Source: Leucocoprinus leucothites (lineage: Eukaryota; Basidiomycota; Agaricomycetes; Agaricales; Agaricaceae). Taken from it: a DNA stretch of 64,000 bases. Positions 25,070-37,430 of this stretch are shown here, piece by piece (the stretch's first letter is position 1; the number at the start of each line of letters is the position of its first letter). The stretch spans positions 1,426,001 through 1,490,000 of the forward strand of contig JAACJO010000011.1 of assembly GCA_013368445.1 (NCBI GenBank). Reading direction: 5' to 3'. The notes beneath the pieces were generated by a model. It ran no database searches and was not told the origin of the DNA. It saw only the letters and a list, made by a program, of their open reading frames with translations. Both the position numbers and the translations under genes were made by a program.

Positions 25070-25392
25070 GCAGTCATTTCGGTAGCTGCCTGTTCGTGAC
25101 ATAAATGCCCCAGTTCTCATTCTTACGGACCCTGCTTGATCTTCTGAGGAAACGGTACCAACTTGTCCAGCTACAGGTGATCTTCTCGTGAGTGTTTCGT
25201 AGAGATCATGGCTCTTCTCAGACTGACATGGAAAAATCAGGGTTATAACACTTCAACCTCAGATCTCAGACCTCGGCCGATTACATGGAAACATTTATCT
25301 CCTTGTCTCCTGGATGCGAGTTTCGTCAACTCTACATCCACCTCCCCACCTCCCCCACCAGCCTTCCGCTTCAACTACCTACACATCGGATG
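25070..25392 (+). pseudogene. Transcription-factor 3' fragment, spacer 3
   Basis: Third copy of the fungal_trans tail, more decayed, with several short deletions against the other two. It ends at the same junction (CTACCTACACATCGG) where COX6-like sequence starts. Confidence 0.75.
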
Positions 25393-25735
25393 ATACATCA
25401 ACTTTTTCCAAAACGCTTCATGCGTCTTTGAAGTCCAGTGCGGCCTCGGCGGCTGTCTTGAGCACGATTTTGTCCCTTCACCTACTATCGTTGATGCCGC
25501 TGTGAGCGCCACTGGGCGTATCAATGACTATGTGACCGCTGTCCGGGTTTTCGAGGATATGCAGGAGAAGGTTGAAACAGGCAGTAGTGTGAGCTCTGTC
25601 TACAGAAACTGAAGCTCCTGAGGGACGAACATGGTATGCGAGTCTGACTCTGACGTATTTGTGCCCTCTGTTGAATGTTCACCACGTTTTCTAGGCCTTA
25701 CTCTCAAAAGGGAGCTCTATCCCTCTTCCCCGTAA
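25393..25735 (+). pseudogene. Truncated COX6 copy, spacer 3
   Basis: Starts at the same internal COX6 position (ATACATCAACTTTTTCC). It has indels in the first exon and in the QQYELY region (AGGCAGTAGTGTGAGC) but keeps the intron and the short final exon to TAA near 25733. Confidence 0.82.
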
Positions 25736-26945
25736 AAGCTTGCAATTAGCGTTATTAGAGTGCGTTGGTGGTCGTTCTCACGTTTATGTGAATATTTACT
25801 CATGGTTTCGCAGCCTTAGATATGCCGAAGGAGGAGGATAATGGTTTGCATCGCGATTTAGTTTATCTTTTGGCACCATATATGTATATACGCATACACC
25901 AACCCGTGGTATGGTATTTCCGCAGGTCACTTTATTCGGACAATCTGGAAACGGTCTCGTTACTTGATCACTGATACGCCAGTGCCTTTGTTGTCGCATT
26001 GCACTGCTGGTTGCAGTCTTCCGCTCGCGTTGTGCCAAGATCCGACTCCTCGCATCAAAAATATTCGTAACACAGGCATTCCATCCAATTGCTCCAGTCA
26101 GCTTTATTCTCTTTTCTGTGTTTCGAACGCTAGTGCTGCCTGTCATGACCTCGGTGTGGATGGGCCACCTTTGAGCTGTTGTTGCCCAATGCTGGTGACC
26201 TGCAATGCTCGAGGCTCTGTTTGTTTGCTCGAGGAAGTGGTCAGAGGACTATTCGGGTAGCCCGGTCCTTGAACAATTAAGCCTACTGGACCATTGCGAC
26301 AGTGCATAGCGCAGGCGTCAATCTCCGACTTTGACATGACTTCCGTTCTGAAGTAGGCAGACATGATCTGGGTTTGTATTTATGTTTGGCGCCCTCGGGG
26401 CAAATTTTTTGTTGACTTGTTATAGCGAGCCCCAAACAGGCACTTCATAGTGGCTCTATGTTTTGTAGTATGTATCATCGTTGACATCTCCGAGTTGCTG
26501 TACCTTACAATATTACCCCTGGCAGGAAACTCGGTTCAGTCTAAGCAACGTAAAGATCATAAACTAAACCTTAAATTCCTGCACAGCATCAGCCCAGACG
26601 AGCGTCATGGCTGTTAAGGCCTTCACATTAGGACGAGAATGAGGACGCAGGCCGTACCATCGGACAATGTAGAGTAAGCCATATGCTTCTGCTCGCCATT
26701 TCTCAGGTTCATGGAATACAAGGCTGGTAGATTCGTGCTAGGTATATTAGTGATGCATTCAATCAGAGCTCAGGAGAAGGGGTTTCATCTATCAATGCTT
26801 AAAACAACGAAACTCTTGGACGTCTCCCTTCCGGCTAGCGTTTGAAGTCAGTATACCAACATAGCCTAGCACTGTTAACTCAAGATAAATTGAACGCTAT
26901 TACTCATTGGACTCGTCAGCAGCCCCCCACGTCGACTATTCTCAT

Positions 26946-28636
26946 ATGGCATCTCCCCCAGACCCATTACCAGTCAATGCGCCATTAATGTAAGCCCTTT
27001 CAGAGGATTTAAAATGCACTGACACGATACATAAACTCCATCATAGATTAGGACCACTGGTGAGTCATTTCTGGAAAATACTTCGGGCTGGTTGTTATTG
27101 AGGCTTCATTTATAGATGGTTGGAATTGTCCTCAACTGGTTCTTCTATGGTATTTTAACGATGCAATATCGTATGTATTCCGCTGTATCTCCATGAGTGC
27201 TTCTTTCCATTGTGCTGACTTTATTGAAGTCATGTACCTCAATAATGACAGGGAAGATAAGAAATGGCTCCGAACAACGGGTATGTCGAGCTCTCGATCT
27301 AGTCCCTCAAACTAATCCCATCGCTAGTCCACTTTATGTTCTTGCTCGATACTATACAGAGCATTATGATGATGGACGATCTCTTCTTCTGGTTTGTTCA
27401 CAACTTCAACGATTACTCTGTGGCAGCATTCGAGTTCCATCTCATAACTGTTGACGGCCTGTTTTTGGATGCCCTTATCATGTTTATTGCACAACTTGTG
27501 TACTGCTGGAGGCTGAGGGAGCTAGGTAAGTGGACGATTTTACCTGCAGCTAGCGCCTTGGTGGGTTGAATTGAATTTTACCTCTTCGAGTAATGGAGCT
27601 GATTGATCCTCTGAGCAGCTTTCACTCATCTCGTGTGTCAGCGGAATGTTCATTGGTATTAAGGTAAGCCTTCCAATCTGTGCTCGTTGGCCATACTGAC
27701 CGACCACAGATGATGTACCTGGATTCCACCTCTGCTCGGAAATATACCCCTGTGGAAGACGTTAGTATTCCCCACTTGCATGAAAATAGTGTTAATCTAA
27801 TGGATCACACTACTATAGGTCTGGCTATTAGCAAGCGCCATCACCGATATCATAATCGCCTCTTCCATGACTTATCTGGTATGTAGACTTAATTCCCATT
27901 CTGATTCATGGTCGCTTAGCTCCATCCCGTTTTTGCAGCTTATGAAGTATCAAAAAGAATATCGTTTCATGCGGAGAAGTATGATGACTCGGTTGAAACG
28001 AATGGCCATGTTAACACTGGAGACAGGTGCTATCACAGGTGGGCAGACTAGTAGTTTCTGCTATGGAGGAAACTAACTAGTGCCTTTCCACAGCTGCTAT
28101 CGCGATCGCGCTCTTTATCTTCACCATTACACCGGAACTAGCAGAATCTGCAAGGCTTTCTTACTCATCATGTCTATCCCTTACTAAGCTAAGCTGTATT
28201 TTAGGAGAAAAAAAACAGCCTCCATGTAGCACTGTAGGTTCCATTTAATTTTATTAGGAGACATTTGGTCGCTCAATTTCTTTTCAGTGGTAGTGTTATC
28301 GGTAAAATGTGCCATTTCACCACCTTGGTAAACGATACAGCCGTTCATCGTCGTTCAATCCACAGATATAGCAATTGTTTTATGGTGCTCCTCAATCAAC
28401 GCATCTATTACGATAAATACGCCAAGACGAACACGGCAACAGTTATACTCGGTGGTACAAGCAGGATCACAGGTGATGGTTGGAATGGGACCACTGGACC
28501 GCCGATGTCTGTGCTCCAGTTCAACGATACTTGGACGACAACGGGCACAAGTACTACGACTTCCGAGCATAGTCATGCTGGGGCGGCGAAAAATGGTCAG
28601 GGGTTGATGAACCCGGCTCCTCATGAAGTTGTATAG
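26946..28636 (+). CDS. DUF6534 seven-transmembrane protein, copy 4
   Basis: Fourth copy, starting MASPPDPLPVNAPL. The clearest copy for the N-terminal exons: LGPL joins across a GTGAGT...TTATAG intron to MVGIVLNWFFYGILTMQY. Later blocks: FMFLLDTIQSIMMMDDLFFW, LDALIMFIAQLVYCWRL, ASAITDIIIASSMTYLLM, VIGKMCHFTTL, NCFMVLLNQRIYYDKYAK. The tail shares WTTTGTSTTTSEHSHAG-type Thr repeats with copy 2 and ends ...NPAPHEVV. The fifth-helix exon reads AIAIALFIFTITPELAES. No disabling change seen. Confidence 0.84.
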
Positions 28637-30374
28637 GGAATGTGCGCAGGGTTATCTAGTCATACGATACGAGTTATTGTAGTACGGGTGTTTTTATATT
28701 TATTTCTGCTTTACATTTGGCTTTTGGCTCTCAGATTCCTCGCGTTCACGCCGGTCATCTGGTCTGTCCCTTTTAAACGTATTGTATAAGAGGTTGTTAA
28801 TCCATGGGGTACATATACCGGCCGGGGATTATTCGCCCCTCTAGCCTTACAGGGTCAATTAAATGATAAACGGTAATCAAGCTCGGGCATGTGACAGAAA
28901 TTACAGCGGTGGGCTACATCAACACGGCCACTTGTCGCCCTGTTTCCACAGTAAATTGCACGAAATGCGCAAGTGTTTGATTTTTTCTTAAGTATGTCTT
29001 TTGCTTTGGTTGAACATTGAACATTGATGGATGGCCCCTAGTGTCCCGACCATCTCTGTAGTTCATCATGTGCTGGAATAATTGCTCTAAGATACAATAA
29101 GTGCTTTCAGCACACTGTTCTCAAACAATACCCTCATAACCAGATTGCCACTTTATTCCTCCACTCTAACTTTTGCGGCCAATGTGCTCCTGTTCCAAGT
29201 GCTGTTCAACACGCCTAGATCGTGATGTCTCGAGTTCTAGTCTTATGGTCTTTGTATTCCCAGCGACTGATAGATACCATTATAACCAAGGTCACCCGAC
29301 TTCTGTCCTCCGAACAACTGCCCCAGACAAGTGAGATGCGAATATATATTCCGTATTATGAATCCCTGAGTTCTAGGGTATGATGGACTGTGAAGTTGAA
29401 GCTTATGCGAGTTCGGATAGGGCTGGTTATGTTTCCAGTATTGTAGTACGAATTGTTAAAGGTTTCTTTAGAATAAACGTCCGAGTTTGGTGAGTATCAG
29501 CATAATGGCAGTGCCCAATATACCCACCGATCGTGAGAGACTGAGATGGATTGGACTAATATAGCACAGAAGATGGGACCTTGAACTTGCTTCAAGTGTC
29601 ATTTTTTTCTCGGGAGGAGCACCGCACATTGGGACAAATTATTTCAACATTGATGTCCCTAGGCAGTCGTGATCCGGGTACATACTTAGCCGCAGGGCGA
29701 GAGAGTCGGCCATCTGGACACAAGCTTTTGGGAACAAAGGCGCCGTCCTCGCTACACCAAGCCCTTCTAAGTGGCTCCACGTTACTCCAATGCACAATCA
29801 CAACGACAAAAAAATATCCCTCATCATGATGTATATCTCCGAGTTGCTGTATCTTACTACTGTATCACCCCTGGAGGACATGAAACTCGGCCTAATTTAG
29901 GGAGCGCAGAGCAGCTAAGTGACCTTGATTCCCACGCAGAACTGTTATGATCCACTCTCTGGGTTAATGTGATCTCCGTTAACCACCAACACCCTTCATG
30001 TCGGTACCAGAATGAAGACGTCGAGCAATATGTGGTAAGCTATTTGCTTTTGTGTATCATTTTTAACATTTATTGGATGCAGGCTCGTAACCTTTGCGTT
30101 TGGTATGCACTTTGGTTCCCTCCGAGCTTTTTGACGTGGGCACTAAGTAACTCCAGTGATATATTTAACCGTTTAATTGAGGACGGGTATCATCAATCAT
30201 CGCTTAAAAAAACTCAGCCCTGATTGCAGACACGTCAAGATTGTTGATACATGAGGAATCTCGCTTCCGACTGATACCAGCATAGCCACCTGTTATTGAA
30301 CTCAAGATAAATTGAACATCGCTACTTGTTTGACTTATGGTAGCAGCCCTGCTCCAAGTCATAGCTAATCTCAT
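28637..30374. other. Array spacer 4, deleted and replaced segment
   Basis: Follows the other spacers to about 29075, where the transcription-factor homology stops after some 35 bp; the COX6 part is absent. About 29080-29800 is unrelated to spacers 1-3. From about 29835 (CTCCGAGTTGCTGTATCTTAC) the usual sequence upstream of a DUF6534 gene resumes. Confidence 0.6.
29080..29160 (+). repeat. Short repeat shared with 34672-34752
   Basis: ATTGCTCTAAGATACAATAA...GTGCTTTCAGCACACTGT...CAAACAATACCCTC aligns with ATTGCTCCAGGACACACGAA...GCGCTTTCAACGTACTGT...CAAACGATACCCTC near 34672-34752. The second copy continues into a frame reading CLQMKETVTLSHILIGC, which has the spacing of the C-terminal zinc motif of non-LTR reverse transcriptases. 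Origin therefore possibly a retroelement fragment. Confidence 0.45.
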
Positions 30375-32073
30375 ATGGCATCTTCCCCAGTACCACTGCC
30401 GGCCAACGCGCCATCAATGTAAGTCCTCTAGCGATATTTCAAAGTGCACTAGTGATGTGGTGAACTTCACAGTTTAGGGCCACCAGTGCGTCAACATTTC
30501 TGGAAAATATTTCAAGCTGGCAGTTTTTAAGGTTTATTTGTAGCTAGTCGGAATCGTTCTCAACTGGTTCTTCTATGGTATCCTGGTTATGCAATATTGT
30601 ACGTCTTCCACTGCGTCCTCACGTCTGACTCTTTCCTCATTTCTGACTTAATTAAAGTCATGTACTTCAATCACGGTAGGCGAGACAAGAAGTGGCTCCG
30701 AGCAACAGGTACACCGAGCTCCATAACTTACTCCCTCAAAGGTCATACCAATCACTTTTCTAGTGCACTTTATGTTCTTGCTCGATACTTTACAGAGCTT
30801 CATGATGATGGATGATCTCTTCTTCTGGTTTGTTTATAACTTCAATGATTACTCCGCGGCGGTGTACAAGTTCAATTTCGCAACTGTTGATGGCCCATTT
30901 TTGGATGCTTTCATCATGTTTATAGCACAACTTGTGTATTGCTGGAGGTTGAAGGAGCTTGGGCGGTGGACAATTTTACCCGTGGCTACTGCCTTGGTAA
31001 GTTGGTTTTTAAATTACCCTTCGAGTAATCGGGCTGATTAATCCCCCGGATGTTAGCTTGCACTCATTTCGTGTGCATGTGGGATGTTCATTGGAATTAG
31101 GGTAAGCCTTTTTATTTCATACTGGTTTTCCGTACTGACAAACTACAGAATGTGGTTCTAGATTCCATCTCCGCTGTGAAATATGCCCCTGTGGAAGACG
31201 TTAGCATCCCGGTTCGCGTGAAAAGATTGTCGGTCTAACAGGTCACGCTACCATAGGTCTGGCTACTAGCAAGCGCCGTCACGGATATCATAATCGCCTC
31301 CTCCATGACTTACCTGGTGTGTGGTTTTAATCTCCCAATCCTGTTCAGGATTCCTGAGCTTCATCCCGTCTTTACAGCTTATGAAGTACCAGAAAGAGTA
31401 CCGTTTTGTGAGAAAGGGGATGATGACCCGTGTGAAGCGGATTATTCTGTTAACACTGGAGACAAATGCTATCACAGGTGAGCTGGGCTGGCTAGCGTTC
31501 TTTTGTTTCGAGGAAAACTGAGTTTTGCCTTGTACTCAGCTGCATTCGGGATCGCGCTCTTTTTCTGCTTCATCCCACCGGTTGCAGAACTTGTAAGCTT
31601 TTACTCGACAATCTATCCCTTGTTTGTCTAAAGGGTATTTTTTTGTGAAGAAAACCAACGTCCTCATAGCACTGTAGGTGCCGTTTAATTGCATTGGGAG
31701 ACATCTGATCATTCAAGTTCTTTTCAGTGGTAGTGTTATCGGTAAAATGTGCTACTTCAATATCCTGGTAGACTTTATAGCCACTCATTGTCGTTTAATC
31801 CTCAGGTACAGCAATTGTTTCATGGTGCTCCTCAATCAGCGCATCTATTACGATAATTACGCCAAGGCAAACCCCACGACGGGTACATTCGGTGGTTCAA
31901 GCGGGATTCAAGGTGATTGTCAGAATGAGACAACTGGACCGCCGATGTCTATGCTCCAATTCAACGATACCGGGACGACGACGGTGGGCACAAGTACAAC
32001 GACTACTGAACACGGTGCTGGGGCGAAAAATGGTCTGGGGTTGGCGAGCTCGGTTCCTAGTGAGGTTGTATAG
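30375..32073 (+). CDS. DUF6534 seven-transmembrane protein, copy 5
   Basis: Fifth copy, starting MASSPVPLPANAPS. Blocks: LVGIVLNWFFYGILVMQY, FMYFNHGRRDKKWLRAT, MFLLDTLQSFMMMDDLFFWF, LDAFIMFIAQLVYCWRL, LASAVTDIIIASSMTYLLM, VIGKMCYFNIL, NCFMVLLNQRIYYDNYAK. It is more divergent: VVLDSISAVKYAPVED in the fourth loop, AFGIALFFCFIPPVAEL in the fifth-helix exon, and TTGTFGG replacing the TTVILGG of copies 1-4 at the tail start. It ends ...SVPSEVV. With copy 6 it seems to form a subgroup. No disabling change seen. Confidence 0.83.
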
Positions 32074-35000
32074 GCCCCGAAAATGTTCAGTATGCGTTAT
32101 TTATTAGTCAAACGGTATGTGTTATTGTAGTACTCTGGAATTTTTATAATTGTTGCTGGTCGCCTTTATATTCGACTGTTGGCCCCCAGAATTGTCGAGA
32201 GTCATGCTGGGGATCCAGCCTTCCTCCCTTTGGTGCCTTTCTTGCACGGGCGGCGAGTGAACCGTGCTGGTAGATATAAATCAATACTGTATACCACGGC
32301 AGGGGTTTGGCGTCCCTCTGGCCTCACGGTCCGAGGTCAATCAAGTGGCAAGTAATCGACCTAGGACTCTGCGTGATGGATCAGCGCATAGGATCACAGG
32401 CCACGCTGTGACTTGGTGACTTCGTGTGTGGTCGCAGTACAGTCACTACTTGCCCCATTTCCACAGCGAAGCTATATAAAAATGCGCAAATGTTTGCCCG
32501 TTTATCGAGTATGTCTTTTGCTCTAGCTGAGAATTGAACGTTAGCTGATTATTCCCAATGTCCTAGCCAACATGTAGCTTATCATTTTCGTTACACGAGC
32601 GCCCGGTTCACATCTTACAGACCTTGGTCTAAATGAGCCTGGTCTTCTGGCTGAACTTTTGAGGAAGCGGTAACAGCTTGTCGAGATATGAGCGATCTGC
32701 TTGTGAGTGTTTTGCTGGGACCATGGGTCTTCTCGACCTGACATGGCGATGTAGATCGACTGTCGTAGCCCTACACTATCTCAACCTCAGACCTTGGCCG
32801 GTCGGGTGGGGGGGCACGCTTCCTTGCCTTCCCGGAAGTGAGCCTCACCACCTCTGCACGCCCATCTGTCACCACCACCAACCACTATCTCGTGATGCCC
32901 TCACACCAGCCTTCGATGCTCTACGCTTCACTTTATAGCTCCACGATTGGGGAAGACCCTTCTCGACACGGACTAGACTACTGGAAATTCCCGTTAATTC
33001 TGTCTTGGCAGAAGCTGTTTCTCTCGATCTCGTTACTATACCCACCATCGCATTCTCCTAGAACCCTGCCTATCCTCACCGTGGTCTGCACACTTATGCT
33101 CCTTACACCCATGCCGTACCTCGTCTATCATACTCGTGCCTCGACACCAACATCACAGATGTCAAGATCCAGCACCTCACATGTGCCCCATTATACTGTA
33201 CCAGTCCCCCTCCAGCAACAGCCTGCTCGCTCTTGAGCACCAGCATCAATACCGGCATCACATTCGAATTCGACTCCACTGCATCTTACTATGTCGCAAG
33301 ACATTCATGGCTTCGCGATGCGCGATGCACCGGCTGTGCCGCCCACTGCGCACCACCTTGACCTCCCTCTCCGGGAGGAAGCTCACTATACATCGATGTC
33401 TATCCGGAATCCGGATCGCTATGTAGCCCAGAGACTCTGGCGAGTTCAGGGCCAGTGCTACTCGGGCTTTGCCTGGAGCGCCGACACCCATATATCTCTT
33501 ACACACGGTCAGAGCATGCGGAAGTATCAATCCCATCAATATCAAACGCCGGCAGTCGACATCGACCCAGCCTCATGCTCATGGCCATCCCCTGAGCGCT
33601 CATGGTCATACACGCCAAGAAGTCGAGTACAGTTTCCTCCGGACCCTCGAGAGCCCATTTCACATTGGCTATGCACCCCAACCGCGGTCTCCCCTCACGG
33701 CTGCTATTTTGGTATTCCCGGGATGAGTGGTGGTACGAATTTGTCGACGATCCGTGCGTCTTATCAGGAGCTTTTTGAGCATATATGGTTTCATGAACCA
33801 TAGCCATCGGAGCGGCTAGGATTGTTCCATGAGGTACTCTTAACGACGCTAGACGTGACGATCAAGAAATAATGTCAAGAGTGTAATAGTCAAGGGGAAT
33901 GGGTATTAGGTTTCTCGGTATGCAAGCCCAAATCAGAATCAGTGATACGAATGAACGGACTTATCGGAGAAACAGGTCAGTATTGTCACTTATCCTTCAT
34001 TCGTCTTCTCACTGACTTGGCCCCTCAATCCGATTTTTAGTTTGTGGTACAACCGTGCGAAGTACCATTTTCCCGTTCGTATTGTGTAGGGCATGGCGGG
34101 GAATGAGCCAAGTTTCGACGCGAGGGGCAGTGGTGGGGATTGGATCAGTGTGCGCCAGCGCACTTATGTATTTCATCATTTGATTAACATGCTTCCGGCT
34201 TTGACAGTGCGGCGTCCAAATCTCCAGTTCTGGATTTTCTCGCCCACCTATACCCCTCTTCAACGAATTTATTTGCACATCCAATAATACCCTGACGGAC
34301 AACCGCACAGTGAGCCGAAGGCTAACATGCAGTTTGGGGTGACTCGTCCGTGCTTTCCTTCGACCTCACAAACACGGAAATTTATCGTACGTTCTCGACA
34401 GTCCCCTTCGCCCGCGCTCCTCGTGTAATTGCCCGGGGAAAATAAGATTATCCTACTAGAACGATCGCCTGGACCTTTGTATCATTTTTGATTCCCCAAC
34501 GAAGCCTCACTTGGCTCCCTGGATTTCGTGTTACATGGTCTCTTGTAATATCACACAGCACCATTGAGACCTACCTTGTGGGGCTCCGATGGCTTTAACC
34601 ATTGGCTCATCGATTAATTTTTCCAGGCTCTCGTTTGAACAACCCGTCAAGGCACTCTGAATATATCAAAAATTGCTCCAGGACACACGAAGCGCTTTCA
34701 ACGTACTGTGCTCAAACGATACCCTCGTCGCCAGTTCGCCGCTTCATGCCTGCCTCCAGATGAAAGAAACAGTCACCTTGAGTCATATCCTCATTGGTTG
34801 TCCGACCAACCTCACAACATGATAGTGAGAAAATTTGGCAGTCGTGGTCTTGGTTTTGTAAGTCGTCCTCGTCTGTTACCAATTACCTCGCTTGATTTGT
34901 CTGTTCAGGTGGAGCCAAACTGTTGCCTAAATCAACGGCGCCGATGAATCACAGCAAGTGTGGCCTTGATTGTGGCCTTGATGAGTCCCTGCGGCCCCGT

Positions 35001-35740
35001 CATACTATGATATACTATTCTAGGCCCGGTGCTACTAGAGTAAATCGTGGTGAAAGATGTACATCGTAAGACTTGACCGGGAATTCTGGAAGCCAGTGAT
35101 GTCGTCAGGCGGTCACAATCTAGGCGGATATGTGATTTCAGGAAAGGCCAGTTCCCTTAACGCGAATTTTTGAACCGAGTAGCTATGCGTTACCATATCA
35201 CCCCTGGACTCAGCCTTAGGCTAAGGACGCAGCCATTAACTAAACCTTATGTTCCCACACAGCACCGGGTTATGTTGTCTGGATGAACGTCAGGACTACT
35301 AAGGCCCTTCATGTCAGCGCTCGAGTGAGAACGCCAGCCGCAACGATGTGCGGCAACCTACACGCATTTCCCAGATTCATTGGATGCCGGTTTCATAGAC
35401 TTCGGACTCAGTAATGCTCACTATGGTATTGATTTTGCTTCTTTCTGTCACGCTACTTGGAGAAGATGATAGTGAAAACCTATGATGTTGCTATATTCGT
35501 CGCGGATCCGAAACAATCTGTCAAGGTATTCACAATCAGAGTTTCATTGCTCTAAGCAATCATCCAATGATTGATGGGACGCGTTCTTAGCTCAAGAGGA
35601 ATGCATCACTGGAAATAACACCAACATCAAAAGTCCGATATGCGCATACTAGTGGCTTATATATTTATCGCTAATGAATGAAGATAAATTGAACGTCCTC
35701 ACTCATCTTGTCAGCAGCCCCGCTCGTCGACTATTCACAT
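32074..35740. other. Array spacer 5, longest and most divergent
   Basis: Contains the usual post-gene sequence, a long transcription-factor pseudogene (listed), about 1.4 kb of unrecognised sequence with two mutually antisense frames at 34009-34308, the repeat shared with spacer 4 (about 34672), and from about 35185 the sequence typical upstream of a DUF6534 gene. No COX6-like segment. Confidence 0.55.
32565..33803 (+). pseudogene. Long transcription-factor 3' pseudogene, spacer 5
   Basis: Copy of about 2200-3490 of the fungal_trans gene, covering the complete last exon to its stop (TAG near 33801). The final 170 codons are open (33291-33803) and clearly match the parent: QDIHGFAMRDAP versus QDIHDFTVRGTP, KYQSHQYQTP versus EYQSHQYQTP, and FGIPGMSGG in both. 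Upstream part has stops and indels. Because it extends past the junction used in spacers 1-3, it marks a separate or older duplication. Confidence 0.85.
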
Positions 35741-37430
35741 ATGGCATCTTCCTTAGACCCATTGCCGTCCAATGCGCTACTAATGTAAGCCTTTTAGGAG
35801 GATTTTAAAGCACACTGACATGATAAACTTCGTCTTAGATTAGGGCCACCTGTGAGTCATTTCAAAATATTTCAAGCTGGCAGATTTTGAGGTTTCGTTT
35901 ATAGGTAGTGGGAATTACCCTCAACTGGTTCTTCTATGGTATCTTATTGATGCAATATCGTATGCCTTCCGCTACGTCTCCATGGGCGCCTCAGTTCTGA
36001 CTTGAGTGCTAAAGTCATGTACCTCAATAATAGCAGGGAGGATAAGAAGTGGCTCCGAGCAACAGGTGTCATGCCGAGTTTTGCAGTTTCAATATTCCCT
36101 CAAACTAAGGACTTCTCTAGTGCACTTCATATTCTTGCTTGATACTGTGCAGACCATCATGATGATGGACGATGTCTTTTTTTGGTTTGTTTACAACTTC
36201 GGCAATTACTCCGCGCTATTCAAGTTCAATCTCGCGGCCATCGACGGCCCCGTTCTGGACGCATTTGTCATGTTTGTAGCACAGATTGTGTACTGCTGGA
36301 GGCTGAGGGAGCTCGGGAAGTGGACGATTCTACCTGTAGTTACTGCCTTCGTAAGTTGACTTGAAAATTATCTCCTCAGATAGTGGGCCTGATTGATTCT
36401 CTTGATAGCTTGCACTCATTTCGTGTGTATGTGGAATATTTGTGGGTGTTTGGGTAAGCCCTTTTCAAAATTCGTACTGGTTCTCCATACTGACAGGCTA
36501 TAGATTATGTTCCTGGATTCTACCTCCGCGCACAAATATTCAGCTATAGAGGATGTTGGTGTTTCCAGCTTGCGTGAGGAGAGTGCCGTCTGATGGATGG
36601 ATTCCTCTAGTTCTGGCTATTATCAAGTGCTGTCACTGATATCATAATCACATCCTCCATGACTTATCTGGTATGCATACTTAATTTCCCATTCCGATTC
36701 AAGATTGCTTAGTGTCATCCCCTCTTTGCAGCTTATGAAGTACCAAAAAGAGTACCGTTTCATGAGGAGGACTATGATGACTCGTTTAAAGCGGATGGCC
36801 ATGTTGACGCTGGAGACAGGTGCTCTCACAGGTGGGCAGGCTAGTAGTTTCTGTTCTGGAGGAAACTGACTTGTGTGTTTCCACAGCTACAATTTCAATT
36901 GCCCTCTTTCTCTCCATTATTACACCACTAGCAGAACCTGTAAGGCTCTCTTATCCATATTTATCCCCTATTCGACTAAACCATGTTTTATGGGAAGCAC
37001 ACCAACATCACCGTAACAATGTAAGTTCCATTTAAATCGATTGGGAGGCACTCAATGGCTTACATTCGTTTTAGTGGTTATGTCATTGGTAAAATGTACT
37101 ACTCCAGTACCCTGATAGACTTTTATACCCACTCATTACCATTTATTCTGCAGATATAGCAATTGTTTCATGGTGCTCCTCAATCAGCGCATCTATTACG
37201 AGAAGTACGCCAGGGAAAATCCGACAACAGGTACATTCGGTGTCCTAAGCAGGACCCAAGGTGATGGACAGAATGAGGCCGCTGGGCCGATGTCAACGCT
37301 ACGATTCAATGATATCAGTACGACCACGACGACGGTAATGGGCACAGATGCTACGACTACTGTCGAACATAGTGCTGAGCCGAAAAATGGCCAGGGGTTG
37401 ACGAATTCAGCTCCTTGTGACGCGGTGTAG
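35741..37430 (+). CDS. DUF6534 seven-transmembrane protein, copy 6
   Basis: Last copy, starting MASSLDPLPSNALL. Blocks: VVGITLNWFFYGILL, YLNNSREDKKWLRAT, FLLDTVQTIMMMDDVFFWFV, LDAFVMFVAQIVYCWRLREL, SSAVTDIIITSSMTYLLM, VIGKMYYSSTL, NCFMVLLNQRIYYEKYAR. As in copy 5 the tail starts TTGTFG and is Thr-rich (TTTTTVMGTDATTTVEHS), but it ends ...NSAPCDAV. The fifth-helix exon reads ATISIALFLSIITPLAEP. The micro-exon region (CACCGTAACAATGTAAGT) differs from the other copies and is the one junction I consider uncertain here. Confidence 0.8.

Larger units (their letters stand above)
24114..26945. other. Array spacer 3, enlarged by a MITE
   Basis: Same elements as spacers 1 and 2 plus a 465-bp transposon remnant at 24459-24923. 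Without it the spacer is about the same length as the others. Confidence 0.6.
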
